This document shows, one piece after another, positions 16,875 through 24,098 of a DNA stretch of 37,848 nt. A program made the position numbers and the translations under genes. Where the stretch lies: positions 1-37,848 of the forward strand of contig NZ_PRLH01000099.1 in assembly GCF_003013815.1 (NCBI RefSeq). Direction: 5' to 3'. The stretch comes from Cyanothece sp. BG0011. Lineage in GTDB: Bacteria; Cyanobacteriota; Cyanobacteriia; Cyanobacteriales; Microcystaceae. A model generated the notes under the pieces. That model saw only the letters and a program-made list of their open reading frames with translations, was not told the DNA's origin and made no database searches. How positions within the stretch are numbered: position 1 is the stretch's first letter; every line of letters begins with the position of its first letter.

Positions 16875-17687
16875 ATGATACTAAAGAAATTATCAGCTTT
16901 GCTCAGTATTGTTCCATTTTTATTGATTCAAAATGCCGTAAATCCTGTGAAAGCAGAAGAAACGGAACAGACATTACTCTCCCAAAATGATACTTGTCGA
17001 GAAGTTAATGCTGACTCGTTTGTTAACGTTAGAAATGCACCCACTGGCTTAATTGTTGGTCGTTTAGAAAGTACGGATCGAGTTTATATTATAGATGAAG
17101 TCGAAGAGGGATGGGTACAAATTAGTTACCCGATTGCTGGATATGTTTATGCCGATAATTTAAAATATTGTTCGGGTGATAGTTCTACTAATCAACCTAG
17201 CAATTATGATGATCCAACAGCCGCCAATCCGACTACAGTGCCAGGAAGTAACTGTCGACAAGTGAGTAGAGATCAATTATTAGTTAGACAAAAACCGAAC
17301 GGTCAAATTGTGGGACAATTAACCGACGAACAACGAGTAATGATTGCTAATGAAGGGTTTAATGGTTGGGTTCCCATTGAATACCCTATTAATGGTTATG
17401 TTGTCTCTCAATATTTAACCAATTGTGAGACGACTGCTAACCTTCCCACCTCAATTAATGATGAAAATATTACCACGGTAGCTGATAGTAATTGTCGTCA
17501 AATTATGTCTCCTGATGTTCCCGTGAGATCCCAACCCATGGGCGATGTTATTGGTAAATTAGACCAAACCAATCAAGTTTCTATTGCTAACGAAGGTTAT
17601 GACGGTTGGGTACCCATTGAACGTCCCTATAGTGGCTATGTAACCTCAGCTAATCTAGGGGATTGTACCTCTTTGAATGATCAATAA
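16875..17687 (+). CDS. Secreted protein with three SH3-like (SH3b) repeats
   Basis: Signal peptide (MILKKLSALLSIVPFLLIQ ... VKAEE) followed by three bacterial SH3-like modules of about 60 residues. Each opens with C-R-(E/Q)-(V/I) and closes with a second Cys: CREVNADSFVNVRNAP to LKYC, CRQVSRDQLLVRQKPNG to LTNC, and CRQIMSPDVPVRSQPMG to LGDC. The paired cysteines suggest one disulfide per module, fitting an exported location. Each module has a GWVxI(E/S)xPxxGYV strand. SH3b modules usually bind cell-wall peptides or matrix; no enzyme domain is attached. ATG 16875 is chosen because GAGG lies upstream and the signal peptide starts there. An in-frame start at 16839 would place 12 residues before it. 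Confidence 0.88.
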   Translation: MILKKLSALLSIVPFLLIQNAVNPVKAEETEQTLLSQNDTCREVNADSFVNVRNAPTGLIVGRLESTDRVYIIDEVEEGWVQISYPIAGYVYADNLKYCSGDSSTNQPSNYDDPTAANPTTVPGSNCRQVSRDQLLVRQKPNGQIVGQLTDEQRVMIANEGFNGWVPIEYPINGYVVSQYLTNCETTANLPTSINDENITTVADSNCRQIMSPDVPVRSQPMGDVIGKLDQTNQVSIANEGYDGWVPIERPYSGYVTSANLGDCTSLNDQ

Positions 17688-17708
17688 AAACTTAACGAAA
17701 CTATATAC

Positions 17709-17743
17709 AAATGGAGTCTTAACTGTGTTAAGATTCCATTTTC
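17709..17743 (+). terminator. Hairpin after the SH3b gene
   Basis: AAATGGAGTCTTAA (17709-17722) pairs with TTAAGATTCCATTT (17728-17741), 14 pairs including one G-U, with a CTGTG loop, followed by a T-rich stretch (TTTCATT). It is 22 bases past the stop and well placed to separate the SH3b gene from the phospholipase D-like gene. Confidence 0.7.
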
Positions 17744-17759
17744 ATTAATAGGATTAACT

Positions 17760-19028
17760 ATGGTCATTTTCATTCAGATTTTGTTCGTTATTATTATCGT
17801 TATTTTAGTCAGCTTATATTTACAAGGCTATTTTCAACCTGAAAAAAACTATTATTTTAAGAATTTTCCCACCTCAGATTCAGAGTATTTTGGCCTAACG
17901 GTTGCTAATTTTTCTGATTCATTTATTGTTTCAGGTAATATTATTAATTTTTGGGTAGGGGCAAATGAAATTTTTCAGGCCAGACTAAACGCTATCGAAA
18001 AAGCTAAAAAGTTTATCCAACTTGAAACCTATATTATGACTCCAGGAAATCGGGCTGATCAATTGGCGAAAGCTATTATTAATAAAGCGAGAACTGGGGT
18101 AAAAGTTCAACTCGTGGTAGACAATTATGGGGTCAAGTCTATGCCAGATTCTTACTGGAAGAATTTAAAAAAAGAAGGAATAGAAGTGTGGAAATTTAAT
18201 AAATTTCAGTGGCGAAATCCTCTAAAAAATTTAAGACGAAATCACCGCAAACTTTTAATTATTGATAATGAAATTGCCTTAATTGGAGGTGCAGGGATTT
18301 CTGATCGTTGGGATGGTTGGCCAGAAATTGGAGATCAAGAACCTTGGTTAGATTATGAAATAGCCATAGAAGGGAATGTGTTAAGGAGACTTTCGGGCTT
18401 TTTTTGGCAGCATTGGTTAGATACCAAAGGAGTGATCGATTTTATTGAGATTCCCTCTCAAAAACAAGACGATTCTCCAGAAATATTAGTAACCGCTAAT
18501 GATTATCCTAGTTATAAAGATTCCTCTATTCGTTCTCTTTTTCAAACTTTAATTTTAGGGTCAACTAAAAGACTTTGGATCGCAACTCCTTACTTTTTAC
18601 CGAATTCTAATTCTTGTCGAATGTTAAGGGATGCCAAAGCAAGAGGAGTTGATGTTAGAATGCTCACTATGGGAAAGCATTGTGATAAACCTTTTGTTCG
18701 TAAAGTTGCCCGTGAACGTTATGATAAATTATTCAAGGGAGACATACCCATTCATGAATATCAACCCAGTATGATTCATGCGAAAATGATTTTAGTTGAT
18801 GATGATTGGATTACTTTAGGCAGTGCTAATTTTGATCCCCGTAGCTTTTTTCAAAACGATGAATTAAACTTGTCTATTAAAAATCGTGACTTTGCTGATC
18901 GAGTTGAGCAATTTTTTATGAAAGCCTTTGAAAAAAGTCATCTAATTACCATAGAAGACTGGCACAAAAGACCTTTCGGCGATCGCTTGGTTGCGGCTTT
19001 CTGGTCTTTATTTTATTGGCAACTGTAA
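17760..19028 (+). CDS. Membrane-anchored phospholipase D family protein (cardiolipin synthase-like)
   Basis: A 422-residue protein with an N-terminal membrane helix (residues 3-22) and two HKD motifs: H162-x-K164-x4-D169 in HRKLLIIDNE and H340-x-K342-x4-D347 in HAKMILVDDD. Both are complete and are followed by the usual G-G-A-G-I-S and G-S-A-N-F-D strands. The layout, one N-terminal helix plus two PLD domains and an xxRSFFQNDEL ending, matches bacterial cardiolipin synthase / phosphatidyltransferase proteins that join phosphatidylglycerol molecules or exchange head groups. Specificity cannot be read from the sequence. A decayed TnpB end begins a few bases past the stop codon. Confidence 0.9.
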   Translation: MVIFIQILFVIIIVILVSLYLQGYFQPEKNYYFKNFPTSDSEYFGLTVANFSDSFIVSGNIINFWVGANEIFQARLNAIEKAKKFIQLETYIMTPGNRADQLAKAIINKARTGVKVQLVVDNYGVKSMPDSYWKNLKKEGIEVWKFNKFQWRNPLKNLRRNHRKLLIIDNEIALIGGAGISDRWDGWPEIGDQEPWLDYEIAIEGNVLRRLSGFFWQHWLDTKGVIDFIEIPSQKQDDSPEILVTANDYPSYKDSSIRSLFQTLILGSTKRLWIATPYFLPNSNSCRMLRDAKARGVDVRMLTMGKHCDKPFVRKVARERYDKLFKGDIPIHEYQPSMIHAKMILVDDDWITLGSANFDPRSFFQNDELNLSIKNRDFADRVEQFFMKAFEKSHLITIEDWHKRPFGDRLVAAFWSLFYWQL

Positions 19029-19032
19029 GGTT

Positions 19033-19263
19033 CCCACGCTATAGCGACAGCTTAGCGTGGGCTTTCTGTAGCCCTGAATTTACTGGACAAGCCAATAAAC
19101 TCGAACCTCCAGGCGACCTTACACTTCGCCCCACTAAAGCTATCATCAACGACCCATTAAGATCAGCATCTCCAATCCATCCACAAGCTTTATTACTGCA
19201 TTTAAAAAACTTATTATTTCTTAGTCCAATATGCAGACAACAGTGAAAAATTTCAGAAATTAT
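19033..19263 (-). pseudogene. Decayed 3' end of an IS200/IS605-type TnpB, with end hairpin
   Basis: On the minus strand, 19263 to 19039 reads in frame from just after a stop codon, starting IISEIFHCCLHIGLRNNKFF. It continues with KCSNKACGWIGDADLNGS and LQKAHAKLSL before a stop. This is the C-terminal zinc ribbon and last RuvC Asp of a TnpB. The second Cys of the first CxxC pair is replaced by Ile, and everything upstream is gone. The hairpin CCCACGCT (19033-19040) with AGCGTGGG (19054-19061) would be the element's end. It lies four bases past the phospholipase D-like stop. The plus-strand frame through here (19016-19246) is just its shadow. Confidence 0.7.
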
Positions 19264-19343
19264 TTACACTTGCTCTCATCCCAAAATCATCTAAGATAGG
19301 ATAAGATTTTCCTATTAGATTAAGGTGTGTGAGGAAAATAGTG

Positions 19344-20495
19344 ATGACAGTGCAGAATAAAGTCAACACTCAAAAGAAAATTGCCCAAAGAATTTGGCTA
19401 ACCTTGGGACAATATGGGGGAATCATCGCATTAATTTGGCTTATTCTTTGTTTACCAGCACAAGCAACCAAAGAACTGCGAATTGCTGTTAAAAAAGGGG
19501 TTAGCGCGGTACAAGTAGGTAGTTCAACCCCCGCCATTGTTAGAGATGCAGGGGGGCGTGCTATTGGCAATTTAGCGGCACTAGACGGCTTTACAGTCAA
19601 ACCCAGAGGTAGTGGTGTTAATCTGAATCAATGGAATTCTAGTCATCTGATTATTGAACCCAAAGAAGATGGCGTAGTTTGGATCGGCGATCGCTGGTAC
19701 CGTGGGAAAGTTCGGGTGATTCGCCAAGGAAGCGGTGTCACAGCCCTGAATTTAGTGGATATAGAAGAATATTTATACAGTGTCGTCGGGGCTGAAGCTT
19801 ATCCCACCTGGCCCCAAGAAGCGTTAAAATCTCAAGCAGTGGTGGCTCGTACTTACGCCCTCTACAAAGCATCTACGGCCAGTAACCGTTATTATGACTT
19901 AGACACCACCACCAATACACAGGTGTACAAGGGACTAGAAACGGAATTTGTTACCACCCACGACGCAGTGAAAGCCACCTTAGGCCAAGTTTTGACTTAT
20001 AACGGCAAAGTGATTTTATCAGCCTTTCATTCCTCTTCTGGGGGTCATACGGAAAATGTTGAAGACGTTTGGAGTTCTCCGTTGCCTTATTTACGGGGTG
20101 TGGTTGATTACGATCAGACAGCCCCTGTGTTTCAATGGAATCGGTCCTTTAGTGCCTGGGAAATGGGCCGTCTCATCGGTGGTGTGGGTTCGGTGCGATC
20201 GCTGATTCCTGAAAAAACCACCCCTCACGGACGGATTATTACCATGAAAATTGTGGGTAGTGGGGGGTCTCGTCGCATTACCGATGATCAACTCCGTCAA
20301 GCATTAAAGCTCAAAAGTACCCTCTTTACTATCTCCAATAATAACGGAACCTTTACCATTCAAGGGAGAGGTTATGGTCATGGTATCGGTTTAAGTCAAT
20401 GGGGAACCCATTATTTAGCTGAACAGGGTATTCCTTATCATCAGATTTTGACTCATTATTACAAAAATGCTCGCTTGACCACCTTAAATTATTGA
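19344..20495 (+). CDS. SpoIID/LytB domain protein, likely peptidoglycan-acting
   Basis: A 383-residue protein: signal peptide/anchor (hydrophobic near IIALIWLILCLPAQA), then the SpoIID domain with DIEEYLYSVVGAEAYPTWP, EALKSQAVVARTYAL, the HSSSGGHTENVEDVW block, and the C-terminal GRGYGHGIGLSQWGTHYLA. SpoIID is a lytic transglycosylase in spore formers; cyanobacterial relatives are not sporulation proteins and probably act on the cell wall. The start is ATG 19344; GTG at 19341 and 19329 are in frame, with GAGG at 19330-19333 slightly favouring 19341 or 19344. The stop codon TGA at 20493-20495 lies inside the TTGA end of the TnpB element; without it a TAG would follow one codon earlier. Confidence 0.9.
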   Translation: MTVQNKVNTQKKIAQRIWLTLGQYGGIIALIWLILCLPAQATKELRIAVKKGVSAVQVGSSTPAIVRDAGGRAIGNLAALDGFTVKPRGSGVNLNQWNSSHLIIEPKEDGVVWIGDRWYRGKVRVIRQGSGVTALNLVDIEEYLYSVVGAEAYPTWPQEALKSQAVVARTYALYKASTASNRYYDLDTTTNTQVYKGLETEFVTTHDAVKATLGQVLTYNGKVILSAFHSSSGGHTENVEDVWSSPLPYLRGVVDYDQTAPVFQWNRSFSAWEMGRLIGGVGSVRSLIPEKTTPHGRIITMKIVGSGGSRRITDDQLRQALKLKSTLFTISNNNGTFTIQGRGYGHGIGLSQWGTHYLAEQGIPYHQILTHYYKNARLTTLNY

Positions 20496-21837
20496 CACTC
20501 CCCACGAATAGAATTCGGGGGATTCTTCTTTCATAGACCTATCTTGCTATCGCAGGGCGAACCAGCAATAGTAGAGGACAAATCTCCAGAAGCGTTCGGA
20601 TCTAAGATCCAGGTTCCGACGTGACCCGTCGTACCCAAGGCTCGATTTAGAATGTTAATGGCTGCGTTTTTATCACGATCTAATTGACATCCACAAGCAC
20701 AAATATGAGTCCTTGTAGATAAAGATTTTTTAACAACAGCACCACAGTTAGAACAATTTTGAGACGTATAGGCAGGGTTTACAGCAACAGTTACCCTATT
20801 CATTTTCACACCAAAATACTCTAACCATTTCCTGAATTGATACCAACCAGCATCATTAATTGACTTGGCTAAACAGTGATTTTTTACTAAGTGTTTAATC
20901 CTCAAATCTTCATAGGCTACCAAATCGTTAGATTGGATTACGCAACGAGCTAGTCTTTTAGCGTGTTCTTCACGTTGCCTACTTATTTTGAGGTGTTTAC
21001 GCCCAAGTTTGTTAATGGCTTTTTTGCGGTTGATTGAACCTTTCTTTTTACGAGAAACACGACGTTGATAAAATTTTAATCGTTCTTCTCCTTGACGATA
21101 AAATCTAGGGTTGGGTTCAGTTCGTCCCATTGAATCAGTGTAAAATTCCTTTAAACCAACATCTAAGCCTATAGTTTGATGGGTTGGTGGTAATTCATCT
21201 TTAACATCAACAGATATACAGAATTGGCAGTAATATCCGTCTGCTTTACGAATCAATCTAACCCGTTTGATTTTATCTTCAGAGTAAAAAGCTAAATCCC
21301 ATGTTCCAATTAATTTGAGTTTTCCAATTCCTTTTTTATCAGTAAACTCAATATGTTTAGGGTCTAAAAGTTTCCATCCACTGGTTTTATACTCAACTGA
21401 ACGAGCATTTTTCTTGAACCGTGGATATCCTTTCTTTCCAGGAATTTGCTTCTTACAATTATCCAAAAATCTAGCTATCGATGACCAGCATCTTTCTACG
21501 GATGCTTGGCAAGCATGAGAATTTAAGTCTTTAACAAAGGGGTATTCAGAACGTAGTTTAGTATTGTACCGATAAAGTTCGGCACGACTAACTTTTTGTC
21601 CATCTATCCAATAACGCAAGCATTTGTTACGAACAAACTGTCCTGTTTTAATAGCTTCGTCTATTGCTTGATATTGATGTTTTTTCCCTTTGATTTTGAA
21701 CTCGTAAACTATCATTTGACGCGATATGAATCGGCGTAAATATATTCTAGCATAGATTTTGTAGGACACCGAATAAATTCCCTGTCGAGCTTATCCCCAT
21801 AGTTATAAACTAGGGGCTTGCGCTCTCCGTTTTTTCG
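20492..21837 (-). mobile_element. IS200/IS605-family element carrying only TnpB
   Basis: The TnpB gene is flanked by structures that look like element ends. The right end (low coordinates) has the stem CCCC..GAAT / ATTC.GGGG (20500-20520) and ends with TCAA on the minus strand (20495-20492), the same last four bases as IS608. The left end has an imperfect stem CCCCTAGT / ACTATGGGG around 21796-21817 about 21 bases inside a TTGAC at 21842-21838, a plausible cleavage/TAM site. No Y1 transposase TnpA is present, so the element cannot move alone. The left boundary is inferred and could be shifted. No HIP1 octamer is inside. Confidence 0.7.
20531..21715 (-). CDS. tnpB: RNA-guided endonuclease TnpB (IS200/IS605)
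   Basis: A 394-residue TnpB. The N-terminal helical region (MIVYEFKIKGKKHQYQAID, KYNT-like segments, PGKKGYPRFKKN) precedes a RuvC nuclease with TIGLDVGLKEFY (Asp185), VAYEDLRIKHL (Glu269) and QLDRDKNAAINI (Asp348). The zinc ribbon has CSNCG plus CACGC. All catalytic residues are kept, so the protein may be an active nuclease guided by an omega RNA from the right end. ATG 21715 is preferred over an upstream in-frame ATG (21769) because TnpB proteins normally begin with this Tyr/Phe strand. TnpA is absent. Confidence 0.95.
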   Translation of the reverse strand: MIVYEFKIKGKKHQYQAIDEAIKTGQFVRNKCLRYWIDGQKVSRAELYRYNTKLRSEYPFVKDLNSHACQASVERCWSSIARFLDNCKKQIPGKKGYPRFKKNARSVEYKTSGWKLLDPKHIEFTDKKGIGKLKLIGTWDLAFYSEDKIKRVRLIRKADGYYCQFCISVDVKDELPPTHQTIGLDVGLKEFYTDSMGRTEPNPRFYRQGEERLKFYQRRVSRKKKGSINRKKAINKLGRKHLKISRQREEHAKRLARCVIQSNDLVAYEDLRIKHLVKNHCLAKSINDAGWYQFRKWLEYFGVKMNRVTVAVNPAYTSQNCSNCGAVVKKSLSTRTHICACGCQLDRDKNAAINILNRALGTTGHVGTWILDPNASGDLSSTIAGSPCDSKIGL

Positions 21838-21842
21838 GTCAA

Positions 21843-21860
21843 TTCACCCAACTGGGTGAA
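21843..21860 (+). terminator. Hairpin beyond the TnpB element, probable former SpoIID-gene terminator
   Basis: TTCACCC (21843-21849) pairs with GGGTGAA (21854-21860) around an AACT loop. If the TnpB element is removed, this stem lies a few bases after the SpoIID-like stop, so it probably terminated that gene before the insertion. No T-tract follows. Confidence 0.4.
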
Positions 21861-21943
21861 CCAGTTAAGGGAGGTAACATCAAGTTTATAGACGTTAAGG
21901 TAAAAGTAAGTTAATCGAATTGGTGTGAACAAAAAAAACGATT

Positions 21944-22162
21944 ATGACCACTATGAACACTGGACTACAAGAACGTATCGACGAAGCTATCAAAGAAGCT
22001 CGACAACTCTCGGCTGAAGGCAAAACGACACAAGCGGCCGAAGCCTGGGACGAAGTGGAAGAACTTTTTGCCGAAGCCTCTCATCAGAAACAGCTGACAA
22101 ACTTCCAACAATATTGTCAAGACAACCCTGACGCGAAAGAATGCAGAATTTATGATGTATAA
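21944..22162 (+). CDS. cp12: CP12 regulator of the Calvin cycle
   Basis: A 72-residue acidic protein with the CP12 core AAEAWDEVEELFAEASHQ (about 31-48) and the C-terminal YCQDNPDAKECRIYDV, where Cys58 and Cys67 form the redox disulfide that binds GAPDH. CP12 bridges GAPDH and phosphoribulokinase in the dark and so shuts the cycle. The N-terminal Cys pair of plant CP12 is absent, as in some cyanobacterial forms. A second Met at residue 4 is a possible start; no strong ribosome site is seen. An excellent terminator follows. Confidence 0.93.
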   Translation: MTTMNTGLQERIDEAIKEARQLSAEGKTTQAAEAWDEVEELFAEASHQKQLTNFQQYCQDNPDAKECRIYDV

Positions 22163-22196
22163 TTCCTGGCTGAATTCTCCTCAATTATCTAGTTAT

Positions 22197-22219
22197 CGCC
22201 CTAGTTAGGGCGTTTTTTT
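22197..22219 (+). terminator. Intrinsic terminator of cp12
   Basis: CGCCCTA (22197-22203), loop GT, TAGGGCG (22206-22212), then seven T residues. The seven-base GC-rich stem plus T7 is a classic rho-independent terminator. It overlaps the last codon and stop of the convergent lipid kinase gene, whose TAA is inside the stem. Confidence 0.92.
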
Positions 22220-23113
22220 ATCTTTGTAATTAATTAAAGCATTTCTGGGGACAAAAACCCCTAAACTTTGGGGAATCACTCGAAAAACCGCAGGGGTTTC
22301 GGTGACAATTTCCCCATCGGTATTAATTTCTTGAGTTTTACGGGTATTAATTTCAAAATGTTCCCCTTCTAAGGTTCTCACCCAGTTTAACGTTCCGTGT
22401 TGTCCTTGGGGAAGTCGCCACAAAAGCGGAAAAATTTGCCACCAATATTGTATTTCTAAACTATATAAATCTAATCTTTGGTCATCAATGGTTGCATCTT
22501 CTGCCACCGCCATACCTCCCCCATAAAACCGTCCATTCCCTACGGCAATCTGGATGGTTTTCACGTCAATTTGTTCTCCGTTGATAACAATCTGGGCGTG
22601 AAAGGGACGAGTTTGACTCATCACCTGTAAAGCGGTCATAGCATAAGCGAGAACACCCCAGCGACGCTTGGCCCCTCTGGATAATTTTTCTGTAATACCC
22701 ACACTTAATCCTAAACTGGCTACATTAAAAAAGTGTTTCCCGTTGACCCAACCGAGATCGATATATTTAAGGTGTCCTTCTGCAATCACTTGACAAGCTT
22801 GAGGAATCCCAAAAGGAATCTTCAGGGTACGGGCTAAGTCGTTGGCGGTTCCTAGGGGTAAAATCCCTAGGGGAAGGTGCATATCCATTAAACTATCTAC
22901 TACCCCATTCAAGGTTCCATCCCCTCCCCCCACAATGACAAGATCAATGTCTGATCCATATTGTCGGACCAGTTGGGGTAATTCTTCAGAGGATTTGATC
23001 GGGACAACGATCAATTCAAAACCGAGATCGTTGAGAATATCTACCGCTTGGGCAAAACTGTGTTGACCCCGGCGGGAGTGACGATTGACTAAAAGGAGGG
23101 CCCGTTTTGTCAT
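22205..23113 (-). CDS. Lipid kinase of the diacylglycerol kinase / YegS family
   Basis: A 302-residue kinase of the DAGK catalytic family. The nucleotide-binding GGGDGT motif at 62-67 is preceded by LLLVNRHSRRG, the typical N-terminal phosphate-binding strand. GILPLGTANDLARTL and the later NVASLGLSVGITEKL and GNGRFYGGGM motifs are also present. Such enzymes phosphorylate diacylglycerol, phosphatidylglycerol or sphingoid bases; the substrate here is not determinable. It is 32 bases after the larE stop on the same strand, so cotranscription with larE is plausible. Its stop codon lies inside the cp12 terminator on the opposite strand. Confidence 0.9.
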   Translation of the reverse strand: MTKRALLLVNRHSRRGQHSFAQAVDILNDLGFELIVVPIKSSEELPQLVRQYGSDIDLVIVGGGDGTLNGVVDSLMDMHLPLGILPLGTANDLARTLKIPFGIPQACQVIAEGHLKYIDLGWVNGKHFFNVASLGLSVGITEKLSRGAKRRWGVLAYAMTALQVMSQTRPFHAQIVINGEQIDVKTIQIAVGNGRFYGGGMAVAEDATIDDQRLDLYSLEIQYWWQIFPLLWRLPQGQHGTLNWVRTLEGEHFEINTRKTQEINTDGEIVTETPAVFRVIPQSLGVFVPRNALINYKDKKTP

Positions 23114-23145
23114 AATGCAATTGGTTTATGACCCGTTGTTATTCG

Positions 23146-23976
23146 TTAGCTTATCGTGTTTGCCACGTCTTTTCCTAAAATTTCCTGATTTAATTTACCA
23201 CTGCGATAACCTTCTAAATCCAGAGTGACATAAATGAACCCTAATGCTTGCAATTTAGCGACTAATTGCTCTAAATCTGTGGTAGCGACAAATTCTTTAA
23301 TTTTTTCAGGGGGTAACTCAATTCTGGCCGTATCTCCTTGGGACCGAACCCGTAGGTTATGATAGCCTAAGTTTCGCAGATAAATTTCTGCCCGTCCCAC
23401 TCGTTGCAATTTTTCGATGGTAATGGCTTCACCATAGGGAAAACGGGAACTTAAGCAGGGTTGGGCCGGTTTATCCCACCAGGGTAACCCTAATCCTTGG
23501 GACAGTTGACGGACTTCTAATTTAGTTATACCCACTTCGGCTAACGGCGATCGCGCGCCTCTTTCTTTGGCCGCTTGAATACCGGGCCGATAGTCTTGTA
23601 AGTCGTCGGCGTTGACTCCATCGACAACGTAGGGATAACCCCGCTCCAAGGCTAAGGGTTTTAAAGTGTCATGGAGTTCACTTTTACAAAAATAACACCG
23701 GTTGACAGGGTTGGAGGTGTAGTTCGGGTTATCCATTTCGTGGGTATTGACCAACTCGTGGGGAATACCGATGGTGGCGGCTTGAATCTTTGCATCTTCT
23801 AATTCTTCGGGGAGTAAGGAGGGGGAAACAGCCGTGACAGCTAACGCGCGATCGCCTAAGACATCATAGGCGACTTTAGCCACTAAGGTACTATCAATTC
23901 CTCCAGAATAGGCAATTAATGCCTTCTCCATTTCTGTAAATATTGTTTTTAATTGGTTTAATTTATTCGTCAGCAT
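23146..23976 (-). CDS. larE: LarE-type sacrificial sulfur transferase (PP-loop)
   Basis: A 276-residue PP-loop ATPase with SGGIDST at 24-30, RCYFCKSELH (Cys94, Cys97), GVNADDLQDYRPG and PCLSSRFPYG containing Cys174. That last Cys corresponds to the one LarE sacrifices to add sulfur to the pyridinium nickel cofactor of lactate racemase. LarB and LarC, which act before and after it, are not in the window. LarE-like proteins are broadly spread and may serve other cofactor or tRNA thiolation steps. The call to the family is firm; the exact substrate is inferred from it. Confidence 0.88.
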   Translation of the reverse strand: MLTNKLNQLKTIFTEMEKALIAYSGGIDSTLVAKVAYDVLGDRALAVTAVSPSLLPEELEDAKIQAATIGIPHELVNTHEMDNPNYTSNPVNRCYFCKSELHDTLKPLALERGYPYVVDGVNADDLQDYRPGIQAAKERGARSPLAEVGITKLEVRQLSQGLGLPWWDKPAQPCLSSRFPYGEAITIEKLQRVGRAEIYLRNLGYHNLRVRSQGDTARIELPPEKIKEFVATTDLEQLVAKLQALGFIYVTLDLEGYRSGKLNQEILGKDVANTIS

Positions 23977-24098
23977 TTAAGTTTATGGTCATTTTTTAAG
24001 CTCTCATTGTTATTTTACCAAATACCGTAATCATCCCTAGAGAATAATCAGGGTCAACCCCCCCTAACCTCTAATATCTGTCTAAGGACAACCGTTAA

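Noticed and set aside
19081-19125. Minus-strand GGAGGTTCGAGTTTA, resembling a tRNA T-arm
   Set aside because: No acceptor stem or anticodon arm can be built around it; it is part of the decayed TnpB frame.
19016-19246. Plus-strand 76-codon frame after the phospholipase D-like gene
   Set aside because: The minus strand of the same stretch reads as a TnpB zinc-ribbon remnant. The plus frame has no ribosome site and no recognisable motif.
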